Numbered from the stretch's first letter, positions 32,938-48,492 are shown. The stretch is DNA of 64,000 nucleotides from Chlorophyllum brunneum (GCA_963576785.1 OY756143.1:1674001-1738000), one strand, 5' to 3'. The notes: a model not told the origin generated them from the sequence alone. Made by a program: numbers and translations.

Positions 32938-35900
32938 CTAACTACGCCAATATTGGGCAAGGTCATGTATCCTATCAAGGACTACCGTAAGATAGGACGT
33001 TTCATTCAACAGCGCTTCGAAATGTTTTATGGCATCTTCTTCCGTCAGATCCAGTCGGAATTTCTCTTGGATTTGCTCATGGACATCACGGTGCTTGATA
33101 TCGGGTATGTTCGCATCCACCATAAGTGCAACCAAGTTGAGAATGAGGTTAGCACTCTTACGAAGGATGGTGAACGCTGTGAAGCAAAAGTTTTTGAAGC
33201 GAGCATAGTGCGGACTCTGTGCGCCACCCATGCCATCTACCATCTCTTTGCAGACCTTGACTGGTGGTGGGAAGGGCTTGGGGTCTCGACCTAAGATGTA
33301 GCCGAAATCAACTGCAGTGGAGATTAGCTGGTGGGACTATTCTCTTCGTGACGTTAGTGGATTACCATGGAAGAAATGGCCATCCGGAGCTAAGAGCAGA
33401 TTGTCAAGGTGTCGATCACCAACACCCAGAAGGTATGTTACGACGCAATATCCAGCTGACATAAACTGAGCAATTGCATATGGCACTGGAACGTATGAAC
33501 TTGCCACAGCTTCGAACAAAAGTGTCGATCACACTTGGTTCAACTCCCGAAGTTCCTACACTTCCTTCATCTGGATTGTGAACCCTGAGGTAATTGAGTA
33601 AATTCCCATGCTCGCTTACGATAGCTGCAATCGTCTTGCTCGGTACAAACTGTACCATACCCTGCAACGGCCCCGTTGCAAGGACAGGATAAGGGCTTAA
33701 TTTGAGATCAAGATTCTCCTTGCGTAACAGACGGTCCATGAGTGTAATTAGCTGGATCACAAGCTGGTCCTGTCGCATGTCGTCTCCATCCTTGAAAATG
33801 ACCGGATACTCAGAGCCATCGGAGCACTGGAGATACAGGAGTAGAGGGAACAGATTGGATTTGAAAACCGACGATTTTTCAGGTATGATTCCTGTTATTT
33901 CGACCTTGGCATTAAGGGGAAGTGGCAGGGGTGACATAGAGTAGAGGTTGTTTCGTGAATCGGCAAGGAGAGAACGCAACCGCTCAATTTTTTTCGGCCG
34001 TGGGTCCTTCGACATGCGGAGCTCACGAGCTCGCTTGGCCAATGTTTCAACCAGAAGACCTTGCCTCCTCATTAGTTCGCGACGTTCGGTGCCGCCGTCT
34101 GACTGAGCTATAGTTAGTGGAATTCTATTCAGTTGAACAGTCAACACACCTCTAATATTTTGTTCATAAATTTGAACACAACACGGCCGTACATCTTTGC
34201 CATGATCTTGTCTTCGAGTGCTACTTCAACCATCAGGTACCAGTACAAACGATTGCCGAGGATAGGGTTCTGGACACCCCTTGCGATGAGAAAGTCAGTC
34301 AGGCCACTGTCTTCATAAGAGATGGCATTCGTAGCCGAGCGGGAAGATCTCTGATCGCTCGCAGCACTCTCAAATTTGAGGGCTTGTACAAGTTGAAGTA
34401 GATAAAGCATCAGCTCCTGCAACAAGGATGCATGAGATGGGCCAAGGGTTAATCCGTAAACATGCTCACATCATCATCAGCCCGACTAAGCTGCCCTACA
34501 GCAAAGGCCCGCACTCTGGAGTCAACCGTGTTTGGGCCAAGGAGCTCTAGTGCGTCATCTGTGTCAATCTCTGTCCACATTGGCAATAACTCTTCCACTG
34601 CTTGTTTGACCTCGAAGGAATCCCGCCAAGTGACAGATTTCAAGAACTTCGTAAGGCCTCGTTTGTCCCGGGCTAGGTAGAATCGGAATTTCCAAATGAG
34701 GTCTTTCTCTTCCGAGGTCAGCTGTTGACTTGGGGAATAGCCTAGGACGACCTAGAGGGTGGTTAACGTATTTCGCTGTAATATAACATATTGACTCTGA
34801 CCCCTAGTTCGTCTCGTATTTTTGCATTTGGTTTGAGTTCTCGGTCATATGGACTGCTCCTGTGGCTCCGAACAAGACGTCTATGTTTATCCTCAACAGG
34901 ATTGTCGTGCACGATATCAGGATCGATAACGCTCCATAGATTGACATCATGGGTAAGGTTTGGCAGGAGGTTCGTGGTTGTGAGTTGTTGTACTGGTGTG
35001 CTGGTGTGTGTCGCGGTCGTGATCGGCTGGTTGCTGGTTTCCTGTACCACAACTGTCAACTAACTTCCGCTAGAAACAGTTTTATTGGATAGCGACGTAC
35101 TGGTTCGCTGAATATAACTGGGAAATCGAAGCGTGGCAAGTCAATATAGAGGAAAAGATTCTCGGATTTCTCGGTTTCGGCCTTGCAGGCGTGAGCTCCT
35201 GGGCAACAACTCTGAATTGGCCACCTACAGCATGAATTTCTTCCATTTTCCTAAATGTGAGTTTGTCTAGCCAGTCAGATTTCGGCAAGTCCCCTCGTTC
35301 GTATTTCTTAACAAGCTAGGTGAAGGTGAACGGACAGGACAACTTCAAAGGGCGAGAGGATGCACCTTCTCCAATCGACCCATTTCGTCTTGTACTTCCA
35401 TCTTGCTCGGCGTGGTTGTATCGACATTTCCATCAGCTTCAACGCCTGGCCACAACAGAAGTCGATGTTTTCCACGTCGAAGGGTCCTGTTTCCTAATGT
35501 CAGTGAACACATATACGAGGACAAAGCGAAGACACATTACCATTTCTTTCCGAACAACCTGAAAGTAGAACCTCCCACAGCAACCGCAGAGCGAGGGCCG
35601 CCAGTATCCCAAACTGTGAATGTGATTTGAGAACTTAGAGGAAGGTCGCAATATCGTATTGGTAGCGCGATCCATTCATTCCACCTAGCGTATCTGGGTT
35701 ACACGTTGTAAATGGAGGGATCAAAGTTCTACTTGCGAATATGAATTCTTGAATGCCTTAAAAGAGGTACGGAACGGGATTGTTAAGGGTTTATTGTCCG
35801 CCACCAGCTGGCAAGTCACATATAAATCCGAGAGTGATCTGGATATTGTGAACCCGTTTCAAACGGATAAACCCTAGAATGACAAGGTCACTCACGCGGA

Positions 35901-36105
35901 TTGTGCACCGTGGAATTTGAGCTCGGGATTGTCTAGGACCTCGGTGAATGAACACGGCTTCCTGACTCCTTCAAGCTGAGATCTGTCGGTTATTAACGGC
36001 CTGAAAGGGAGAATTAAAGGATCATCCGCACATCCTGAAAGTTACGGGTAGCTTAATGTCACAGAGCTTAGCGAAGGTGAAGTCATCTCGATTGTCCTTG
36101 TCCAT
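32938..36105 (-). CDS. VPS34: Phosphatidylinositol 3-kinase Vps34 (class III)
   Basis: Makes PtdIns3P on endosomes and autophagic membranes in complex with Vps15 and Atg6/Vps30. Start ATG at 36105 gives [22 protein letters not shown]2 domain follows, with [20 protein letters not shown] and [13 protein letters not shown], and then [15 protein letters not shown]. The helical domain has [19 protein letters not shown] and [20 protein letters not shown]. The kinase core shows [20 protein letters not shown], the catalytic loop [12 protein letters not shown] and, across an intron, [20 protein letters not shown]. The C-terminal amphipathic helix region ends LAQYWRS at 32938. All catalytic Asp residues are present and the length matches the family. 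ThuA lies just upstream on the same strand, with 192 bp between its stop and this start; the FAD oxidase converges from the other side. A telomere-like AGGGTTAGGG sits at 32843-32852, past the gene end. Confidence 0.93.
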
Positions 36106-36297
36106 GATGCAGTGAGTGTACAAAGAGTTGTAAGTACATGTACTGGTCCAGATGAAGTCCAAGCTCGGCCGCGTTCGAAGCCGAGCCACTTCAGGAACTT
36201 ATGTAATATGTGACGGTGCCGAAGAAAAGTAGGCTTAGGTGTATAACCAACGTCAAGAGATTGTCCTTAGGACTTTGTGCCTCGGATCTTCTATTCG

Positions 36298-37628
36298 TTA
36301 AAGAGCAGATCTGTGGGGAAGACTGTGAACGTACTGTGTGACGGGAGGACTCGAAGGGGTCGACGAGACGAGTTTCGTAACGCTGCCACTTTCAGGACTG
36401 ATTGACCCGCTTCCACTATCATTGTTTCCAACCAGCCCTAGGGGATTAAAAGCCAAGGTGGTATTACTTTGTAAAGTCCAGTGGATCCCACCCATCACAT
36501 GGGACAAGAACAACTTGTCCTAAATGCAGCTGAAATGAAGTAACTACCGCCTCTTCTGCGTACACGTACCTGCCATGTTTCGTTCAAATGGCCGAGACTT
36601 GTGTAAAAGCTACGTCCGGCCCGGATGTTTTGATCAGCGCCTGCTCCGTGTTCCTGATACCAAGCTTGGTCCTGCATGAGTAATTAGAACTAAGTCCTTG
36701 AAGAGATCTACCAATAGGATGAGGAGAACCCTGATCGAACTTCCGAGTCCCGTTATCTACGAGGTTAGACTTATGCTCAGACCCTGACTCCCGCCACTTA
36801 GGAGATCTTCACTCACCCACATAACTGGATTCGTTGGCAGCGAGGACGACCATGGCCCCAAGGGAACGCGGGTCGGATACAAAATTGTACCTGGCACCAG
36901 TCAGCACGCGCGAGTCTGGGCGTAACATTATTCACATCTCATCCACCACCTTCCAAGTAGACGGTAGTTCCGAAGTACTAGGATGATTTGGCGCGACCAC
37001 ATCGACAGTCTAAGGGTGGTGTTTGGTTATCAGAAACTCAGCTGTCTGCCTCGGCGGTACGGAACGCACTGCATTCTGTAAAGCGGGATGATAGTCGAAA
37101 TATGAACCTTCTCCAACGTCAGCTCTGTTCGACAGGAGTACGCGACCTACGCACCAAGTTCTCTTCCGTAGAACGTCGTGTTCCGTAGACAGTCGCTGGC
37201 AGCGTGGACTGCGACAAAATTACCTCCTTTGTTCAAATAGTTCTGAAGGGCTGCCTTCCCGAGATCGCCTAAGACTGATCATATTTTGAGCAGTCGAGGC
37301 GGCAAAAGAGGATATATCGCACACCTTCGCCCGTAGTGCTCAAGAACAAGAGTGCATCATACTTCTGTAGATTTTTATCCGTGAACTGGGCTTGGTCCTC
37401 AGACTGGTCAAAAACGATATCAACCGTAGATGTGTGACCTCTCAGAGACTCGATCGCGGTGGGAATGGAGTCGTGCCTGAACCCGACAGTTCGTGAATAT
37501 ATAAGAATGCGAGCGGGTGCAGCCTTCGCCAGAATAACGCCGAGCGAGGAGTAGATTATAAGCCCTAAGGACCACAGCCTAAGAAGAGGTCAGAGGCGAA
37601 GGTGAATTTGTCCTGCTTAAACTTACAT
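36298..37628 (-). CDS. Secreted ThuA-like (trehalose utilisation type) domain protein
   Basis: The first full exon encodes LWSLGLIIYSSLGVILAKAA, a signal peptide, then PARILIYSRTVGFRHDSIPT, AIESLRGHTSTVDIVFDQSE and YDALLFLSTTGEG. An intron leads to DLGKAALQNYLNKGGNFVAV and HAASDCLRNTTFYG. Later exons give FDYHPALQNAV, SDPRSLGAMVVLAANESSYV, HPIAWFQEHGAGADQNIRAG, RSFYTSLGHLNETWQ and LFLSHVMGGIHWTLQSN. This is a complete ThuA fold, a class I amidotransferase-like flavodoxin fold without the catalytic Cys, linked in bacteria to trehalose metabolism. The eukaryotic role is unknown. The tail is Ser/Gly-rich. The start is odd: a 48 nt intron (37579-37626) splits the ATG into AT|G, since no other upstream ATG fits. 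The stop is at 36298, although a small intron near the end is possible. Confidence 0.75.
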
Positions 37629-38166
37629 GATAGTCAGCAGGTGCTCGTTAAACCGACGTTCTGTGCGATGTGGCGTTCGTTTGCTACGCAACGTTTCTTT
37701 TCCAGACTCGTGAATAATGCTCACCGTTAGCCGAAGCTTACTAAAGTTATGTTTTGTGTGGCTTCACACACCAGTCACATCAGAATCACATTTTTGTCAT
37801 ACATATTATGCGTTGTACACACGACCGAAAATAACTCAAGTTAACTCACCGAGTAATAAGCATAGAGGTGGGTCGGAGCTAGGCTTTCATTCTGATAGGT
37901 AATGATCTGCTTTCAGAATGGCAAGTAACAGTGAAGGATTCACGCTCCTTAGCCTTTTCTAGAACACGCAAAGAATGGGTCATTATATCGTGAATTACAC
38001 ACTAAATTACTAAGATATTGGTAAGAGTGGAGGATGAATAGAGCAAGGGAAAGCACACACAAAGTCTAACAGAAATCGAAAAGACACTGTGAGGTACATA
38101 AAGTTGCGGGTGCAGGTAAGATGGTGAGTTGTACGTGGCGCATCTATGTAAGGTCTGGCGAGGAAA
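37629..38166. other. Intergenic region, no gene seen
   Basis: Contains the promoter of the ThuA-like gene and the 3' flank of the Hsp40 gene, both on the minus strand. AT-richer than the neighbouring coding DNA. Frames are short on both strands and none has a recognisable product. Confidence 0.5.
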
Positions 38167-40105
38167 TCACTGGTGCTGACATTCAGCGTTTTGGTACTCA
38201 TCGTCGTCGTCGTCATCACCATCATCATACCAATCGTTTTCATCACCCTCACCAAACTGATGTGGGAAATCTTGGTCAAAGAAGTTTGGACCAGCCGGAT
38301 ACGAGCGGGAACGCACATCAGCCAAGTCTGTCTCTTCAAATGCTACGTCGTCCACAATGCTGGGAAGAGGTTCTATATCATTCTTCTTTGGTGGTAGTAG
38401 TGATGTAAGTGCCTGGTACCGCAGTATTAGGATCGGGCCGGTTTCATGATCCAGAGTACTCACCTGCTTATTGACGGCACTGAGCCAGGACTCATCTGGC
38501 ATCTCCAGGGAAAGGACGACATAAAGATTGCCTCTCTCGTCTGAGCGCTTGTGGATCGGCATTCCCTCGTTTCGAAGGACGATGGTTTGATCAGGCTTGA
38601 TAATTTTACCTGGTAGACTTGAGACTCTCACGCCGCGGCCGTCCAAATGAGTGACGAGAACTCGAGAGAAGCCCATTAGGGCCTCGGAAAGTGTGATTTT
38701 GACGCGAGTAAGAAGGTCATTTCCGGAACGTTCGAAGGAGTCGTGGGGCTTCGCTTTCAGTTGGATGATCACGTCACCTGCAGGGACATCTGGCTGTGGT
38801 ATAGGTTAGCAAGATAACCGACGGGTGTAGTAGCAGCTTACTTCTTGATCGCCAGCTCCCGCAAGGACTATCCTCTGCCGGTCAGTCATCCCCTTCTCGA
38901 CGAAAATTTCTTGGCGGACTTTCTCCTTCACAGTTTTGCCTCCCTTACATTTTTTGCACCTTTCAATATGGGTGTCAGAGACAGACAGATTCATATCAGA
39001 TCACATACCGGTCCTTTTCCCTGAGAAGCTCCCCAATACCTTTACATTCCCGACACTGTGTCCTGGATGTTGCAAGCTGGTGTGACGCGATCTATTTCGT
39101 TACGCTATCAGGGCTGTGAGGCACTGAACCGGAACAGGCGCTCACTTGCGTTTGTACGAAAGTCCAGCCTTTTCCCGAGCAATTAAAGCATGTTTTGGGT
39201 TTTGCGGCACCCTTTGCTCCTGAGCTAGGATAATAACTTAGTTATGTTAGCACTAGCTTCCCTAGGAATGAAACACACCCTTTGCACGTCGAACATATAA
39301 TCTCTTTCTCCATGTTCAACTTCACAGATTTACCATTGTACAAATCTTCCAGTGTAACGTCGTATGGAACGATCGTGTCCTCTCCTTTCCTACGCTTCGC
39401 TCCTGGTCCAAAGTCAAACCCAAATGAGGGACCTGCTCCCCCACCAAAGAATTGTTCAAAAATTTCGTCAAGACCAGTCGTCGCTGATGGACCCTTCCCA
39501 CTCAACCCTTCCATTCCATGGGTATCGTAGATGTGCCGTGTTTGGGAATCACTCAGTATCTCGTACCTGTAAGCCGTGTCAGCGCCTTCACAGACGCGAA
39601 GAATTATATGATAAACGTACGCAGCACCTATCTCCTGAAACTTTACTGCAGCGTCTGGATCGTTGATATTCTTGTCCTAGTGGACACAGATTTAACGGCA
39701 TGAGGGTCGTGGAGCGGGCGATGGTCCATATACTTACGGGGTGATGTTCCATAGCCTGCATCTAGTTAGTGGTTGTGGTGGGAGCGAAACGGCAGAACGC
39801 GAACCTTCTTCCGATACGCTTTTTTGATTTCAGCTGGAGTTGATAGCATAAGACCCGGGAAAGGACACAAGAAGACAGAACCACCTTCACTTGCTTCCGA
39901 GGCAATGCCAAGAAGTTCATACAACTCGGTCTCAACTGCCACTGGAGTCGTCTGTCAGCTTGCAGCTTTTGAGGGAAGAAAATGCTCTGATAGATAGGAC
40001 TCACTTGTGAACGCGTGAGGAACGTTTCTAGGAGACAAAAAAGTACGGGTGAGGACGCAGGCACCCTCAGCAGAGCGCACTTATTAGTCGCGTGTTCGTA
40101 GGCAT
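38167..40105 (-). CDS. Type I Hsp40 co-chaperone (DNAJA / Ydj1 family) with C-terminal CaaX box
   Basis: Stimulates Hsp70 ATPase and hands over unfolded proteins. Start ATG at 40105 gives MPTNTRLIKTFLTRSQTTPV, joined across two introns. The J domain VETELYELLGIASEASEAEI, KKAYRKKAMEHHPDKNIND follows, with the HPD motif intact but interrupted by an intron after HHP. A Gly/Phe region, GLDEIFEQFFGGGAGPSFGF, comes next. Four CxxC pairs of the zinc domain are visible: CSTCKG, CFNCSGKG, CRECKG and CKKCKGG. The client-binding region has VIIQLKAKPHDSFERSGNDL and LSEALMGFSRVLVTHLDGRG. The protein ends in an acidic run and CQHQ. Yeast Ydj1 and animal DNAJA proteins also end in farnesylated CaaX boxes, so membrane anchoring is inferred. 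An extra short N-terminal extension precedes the J domain. It is divergent from the rRNA methyltransferase gene. Confidence 0.88.
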
Positions 40106-40476
40106 GTGTCGTTCGATCGGAGTTCCAAAAATATTATGTACAACATTCTCTGCCCTGCAAGGTTCTGTTGTTCCATCTCCACCTTTCCACTGGGTTCGTC
40201 AACGTTGCTGAATACTGTGAGTGATAGTTCTACTCGATCCGTAGAAGGATGTTCTTGATATTATCTACATTGTCAAACATAAGCTCTGCTTGTGGAAGAC
40301 GAAAACTTTTCACTGATTTTTCCGCATTTTTCTCGCCGTTTGCTAACCTCACTTTCCTTCCAGGTCTACTGTTAGAGTTCTGGTGGAATTACTCCACGTT
40401 CATCATATTTGCTGACAAGGAAGTTCCCTTCCCGCTCTCTCTTTCGTGTACCTGGACTATTGGTGTAGAGCGCAAC
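40106..40476. promoter_or_regulatory. Divergent promoter between the Hsp40 and Rcm1 genes
   Basis: 371 bp separating the start codons at 40105 (minus) and 40477 (plus). Several separated TTC/GAA half-sites are present near 40110-40185, but not in the strict 5 bp spacing of a heat-shock element, so no HSE is claimed. No coding feature was seen. Confidence 0.4.
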
Positions 40477-42282
40477 ATGAATTTCTACTTTGACGCTGCT
40501 AAAACGTTGGACCGTCTCGATGGGAAGGAAGGTTCCATCATGGGTATCATTGCAACCTTGCCTGAGAAAAACCGGAAAAGAACCAGTGCGCTGGTGATCG
40601 AAACTCTCAAATGTGCGTGCTCCGGCGCTGATCAGTGCACCACCACGGGCTAGAACATGGTCCTTTAGATAAAACCACCCTGATAGACATTATTCACAAG
40701 TCGCAGTTGCTGAAGCAGGAAAGAAAGATCAAATCTGTGAACCTCGCTTTGGTGCTGGTCCATGATTTGCTGTTAGCCGGGGGAATACAAGCAGGAGATG
40801 GTCCCATCAAGCAAGCCATGTTGCGCCATAAAACGAGGCTCAGCGCAGAGTTCACTAAGCTTAAGGTCAAGCACAATGCTACAAGTAACCTAGACCTGGC
40901 ACAACAAGGGGACATTAGAGCTTGTGAGCCATTCCACTACCCAGCAGACGCGCGACTCTGTAACACTAAGTTTTCAGTTCAGATACCTCGCTACGTTCGT
41001 GTCAATACAAATGTCTGGACCAGTGAGGATGCAATCGAATACTATATCAGTAAAGGTTATTTCATCGGGGATCCTCTTGAGACGAGGTGCGCTGGGTCAT
41101 CACAAGATCATTGCCATCGCTGACAGTTCGAACCAGTACCTCGTTCGCTAAAGATGAGCATATTCCCGACCTTCTCCTTTTTGCACCCCAAAAATCCTTC
41201 CAAGACGACCCCACCTATATCTCCGGCAAAATCATCCTCCAAGACAAAGCCTCTTGTTTCCCGGCTTTCGTGCTTTCCCCCCCTGCACACGACAAGTGTG
41301 TCGTCATAGATGCTACGGCTGCTCCAGGAAATAAAACTTCCCACCTCAGTGCCCTCATGAAGGGAAAGGGAAAGGTACACCACTAGAACTTATTCCATCT
41401 GTTAACTGAATATCACTCGTTCCAGCTCTATGCATTCGAGCGCGACCACAAGCGGTTTTGTACTCTCAGGTCGATGCTCTTGAAGGCCGTCTGTGACAAT
41501 GTGGAGCCCATTAATGCTGATTTCCTCGCTGCTGTTACTTCCAATCCCAAGTATGCATCGGTTACTCACATGTGAGCCCCAGGTTGTCGGCACTGTGGAT
41601 CATGCTAATTGCCCTTCTCCTTCTGTGTACGTTAGCCTACTAGATCCCTCGTGCAGTGGTTCGGGGATAGTGAATCGTCTGGATCATCTTCTGGGTGCAA
41701 GCAAGTTGATCGCTTTCATGTGCATTATCTCTAATCAGTACTGGTAACTTCAGAGGATGACAGTGGCGGCAGCGACGTGGGTCGACTCAACAGGCTTGCA
41801 GCCTTTCAACTCAAGATGATCAAACACGCGATGCAATGTAAGTTCGTGCCTTGGCATTGATTGATGATCATAACAGTTTGTAGTTCCAGCTGTACAAAAA
41901 ATTGTCTACTCTACTTGCAGTATACATGCCGTTGAGAACGAGAATGTCGTTTCCTTGGCCCTTGCTTCTGACGAAGCTGCGGCTGCAGGCTTCACATTAG
42001 CGCCTCGAGAAGAGGTGCTCCCAGCCTGGCACCGGCGAGGTTGCCCAGAGGAAATGACAGTGGGTACGTTAATCTTCTGCTCCCGACGCACCCTGCTGAT
42101 GGATACCCACAGGCGACGCGACTTCGGTCATACGCTGCCTCCCAGGTGAAGATGGCACCAACGGATTCTTTGTGTCGTGCTTTATCAGGGAGCTCCAGGA
42201 AAAGAAACGCAGAGCACATTCTGAAACGCCTGAGGGAAGCCGACGCAAGAAGACAAGATTAACAGGCAAGAAAACAGAATAG
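40477..42282 (+). CDS. RCM1: rRNA (cytosine-C5) methyltransferase Rcm1 / NSUN5
   Basis: Predicted to methylate a cytosine of large-subunit rRNA using SAM in the nucleolus. Start ATG at 40477: MNFYFDAAKTLDRLDGKEGS, then IATLPEKNRKRTSALVIETL. Further exons give VNLALVLVHDLLLAGGIQ, PRYVRVNTNVWTSEDAIEYY, DLLLFAPQKSFQDDPTYISG and the SAM motif VVIDATAAPGNKTSHLSALM. Then come LYAFERDHKRFCTLRSMLLK, LLDPSCSGSGIVNRLDHLL and VVYSTCSIHAVENENVVSLA, in frame across an intron. The PSCSGSG and TCS cysteines are the two catalytic residues of NSUN enzymes. The correct last frame is GEDGTNGFFVSCFIREL followed by a basic tail, ending at 42282. The gene converges with BBP, with 315 bp between the stops. Confidence 0.88.
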
Positions 42283-42597
42283 AATATTATTGCCATTGAT
42301 GGCCATGAAAAGTGAATAAGTTAATACACATGTATTCTGTGGGTTACATCCAGAATCAAGAACATACAGTAAGAGAATGAGCTGTATCAGATTAAGGGAT
42401 AGTTAGTCGTGAATTGATCAACCTATGCTCGCTGAGCCCTACGCAAGGACCACGAGGCTTCGCTCGACATGAGTGGTAACCTGTCAAGTGAGTGCAAGAA
42501 GCAGAGCGAGAACGAGGTTGTATCTGATAAAGACCTGTGCTAGTGAGGTTTTGGTGAGGTTTAGTGATTACTGCTGTGGTGATGATGGTGTATGCGG
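42283..42597. other. Convergent 3' flanks of RCM1 and BBP, no gene seen
   Basis: 315 bp between two facing stop codons. It would hold both polyadenylation regions. No extra coding frame with family resemblance. Confidence 0.5.
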
Positions 42598-44397
42598 TCA
42601 GCTGTGTTGTTGTTGAGCATATTGGCCTTGATAGTAAGCGGCATAATTGTAGTCTTGGGGTTGCTGATAACCACCCTGCTGGTAACCAGCCCATGCATTA
42701 GCACCGGCGCCAGCATAACCTGCGCCATAGCCTTGAGGAGGTCGGTAACCTTGTTGCTGAGTAGTGGCGGGCTGCTGCCAGTTTTCGGGACGACGCCAGG
42801 GAGGGATATTGGAACCACCTGCTGTTATATCGTGACCCATACCGGTACCGCCCCATGATTTTCCTCCTTCCCCTCCGCCAACTGCTCCTTCACCCAACTC
42901 TGCCATCAAGCTTGCGTACTCGGAATCGAAGCCACCTCTCATTTGTTGGGGTGGAGGGGGCGGTGCATTGGGATCTTTGTTGACTGTACAATCTCTCGCC
43001 ATGTGACCAGCACTACCACAAACACGGCAAATGATGTTAGCAGTGAAATTGCGTTGCTCTGGACAATCGTATTTGCGATGACCAACGCCACCACAGTTTT
43101 GGCAGATCTGGTTTTCATCGTCGCGCAAGGTACCATTCAAGGCCGCGAGTTCTCGAAGCTGATTGCGTTTGTGGTCGTTTTGACCTTCAGGTGTGGAAGC
43201 AGCCTAGGGGTTCTGTAAGCACCGTGTTACTTCCAAACAACCAGCAGCGTTGCTTACCGTCTCGATAACTTTGTTGATCATTTTAACGCAAGCCGCTACC
43301 TTGTCTTCAGAATCAGCAATGACAAGACAGTGGAGATCCTCCTCTGCGTCTTCGGCGAATTGATCGGGTCGAGCCTTTCCTTCCTTAACACTGCCTTTAC
43401 CACGGATGCTGATTTTGGCACCACTTTCACGTTCCATTTTTTTTAGACTATTTCCGCGAGGACCAACCAGTAAACCAAAGAAGTTAATCTCCGGAAACTC
43501 TTTAACAGGGATATAAACTTTGTCGGATGGTCGCTGGGACCGTTTCTGTTGGTGGTACTCGACTGGTGGGCGGAAGTTAGGGTCATTCTTCATAGCACGA
43601 TCCACGAGCCTGATGCGTTCGTCCTCGAGTTTTTTGCGGTAGCGGACTTCACGAGTATTCGTCCTGCGACCATGTGCATCATATGTCGGAGGAGGAGATG
43701 GGGATCTGGGTGGCAAACGAGATTAGTATATGCGTTTGGGGCCAAAGTGTATGCTGAGTAATCATACCTCTCGCGCTCTGGGGGTACAAAGTCATTAAGA
43801 CGAAGCTTGCGATTGATCTCTTCCAAGCGTAGGTGGATCGCATAGTTATCCAGTTGGACTTGTGAGACTCCAGCAGCAGAGATGGCAGTTGGCAAACCAG
43901 GTATTTCGGTTTTGGCCTCACCCCAGCGACTGCGTCGTTTACGAGGAGCATTGGGATCAACTAATAAAAGTGAGAGAACAGTGACAGGGTCAGGGTTAGT
44001 ACATCGTCAGTGTTACTTTTGACGCTCTTTTAGGCGTCCATAACTTCATACGGCTACATTTATTCGCTGTCATAGCGTGGAGCACCAAAGGTTGCCGGTA
44101 GCAAGGAAAAAGCTAATCAGCCTCTAACTTACCTTTCGGATCTCCGGTGGTAGGCGATTCTTCCCGTCCGCGTTTTCCAGGGCTTTCATTATCCTGGTCA
44201 CGGTGGCGGGGATACACAGAAGGGGAGGGCTGCGCAAGTTGAGGCGGAGCGCTGTCTTCTGTGGGCGCAGGTCCAAACCGACGACGTTGACCAAGGGGAA
44301 CTAAGGAAAATTTGTTAGCCAGGAGGTGAAGAGGAAATTTCTGAGCCCGTTTACCGTCGTTGGTGCCGGTTATTTGCTTGGTTGCAGGTCTCCACAT
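42598..44397 (-). CDS. MSL5: Branch-point bridging protein BBP / splicing factor 1
   Basis: Recognises the intron branch-point sequence in the first spliceosomal complex. Start ATG at 44397: [11 protein letters not shown], then [20 protein letters not shown]. Next come [20 protein letters not shown] (the helix-hairpin region with the RSRW ULM that binds U2AF), [14 protein letters not shown] and [20 protein letters not shown]. The KH-QUA2 core follows: [54 protein letters not shown], then [17 protein letters not shown]. Two CCHC zinc knuckles follow, [14 protein letters not shown] and [14 protein letters not shown], and then a Pro/Gln/Gly/Tyr-rich tail ending AQQQHS. All RNA-binding landmarks are intact. 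It shares a 173 bp divergent promoter with SSL2, pairing a splicing and a transcription factor. The encoded factor fits a genome with many short introns. Confidence 0.93.
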
Positions 44398-44570
44398 GGG
44401 TTAAGAGTAAGAAAGAGTCAGAAGACCGTGGTGGTAAGAAGGCAAGTTGCAAAAGTAAACGTAAGTTCCAACTCCGCCTGATTACTTCATCAATCAGGCT
44501 TGAGTCAAAGCATGGTGTGGACACCATTGTCTCCTTTGACTAAGTACCACCACCACGAGTGTTACCCTTG
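44398..44570. promoter_or_regulatory. Divergent BBP / SSL2 promoter
   Basis: Only 173 bp lie between the two start codons, so transcription of both housekeeping genes must start in this interval. It contains a CCACCACCACGAG stretch near 44547-44559 and no clear TATA box. No telomere-like box is present here, unlike the intervals at 3225 and 12963. Confidence 0.5.
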
Positions 44571-47954
<3,384 letters not shown>

Positions 47955-48492
47955 TACATAGCGAATTGCAGGGCTGTAAGGTTGCAAGGTTTACGTGGGA
48001 GTTCACGTACCACCCTTAAGTGACAGGATATAGATTAGAATCAATTGTAGTACCAGCTTTATGGCAATTTTGGTTTCATCAAACAATGAAGCATCCCTGC
48101 GAGTGTGTTAGAGATGGCATTGTGGGGTTAGAAATTTTCGCAAGCGGGATCAAAGAAAGATGGCTATAAGCTTTCGAAGATGCCGTAACGCACAGCCACC
48201 TGACAGGCGGCAGAAGAAGCGACAATCGCGAAAGGCTATTCAAAGAACTCAATTGGACGTATGTTCGCCTCAAGATTCTGGAGAGACTCAGGATGCAGGG
48301 GAAAGCGGGACGGGACGATATGTGTTTTTCAGGGTTCCGGCCAGACCTTTGGGTCGATCGGATTCCCAAACCGGAGAATGGGCATGACCCCAGTAGCAGC
48401 CGATGCCCAGCATCGGTCTCCTTATATACTCCTCAATCCTGGGTTGCGTCCCTTCCTCCGCATTCCTACCCCTTGTTCTGCTCCTCACTCCG
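47955..48492. other. Intergenic region with a TATA-like element before the bZIP gene
   Basis: 538 bp. A TTATATA element at 48422-48428 lies 65 bp before the bZIP ATG, a usual TATA distance if the 5' leader is short. No gene was recognised in it; open readings on both strands there lack family features. Confidence 0.45.

Noticed and set aside
40110..40185. Heat-shock element in the Hsp40 promoter
   Set aside because: TTC and GAA half-sites are present but not as three alternating units at 5 bp spacing.
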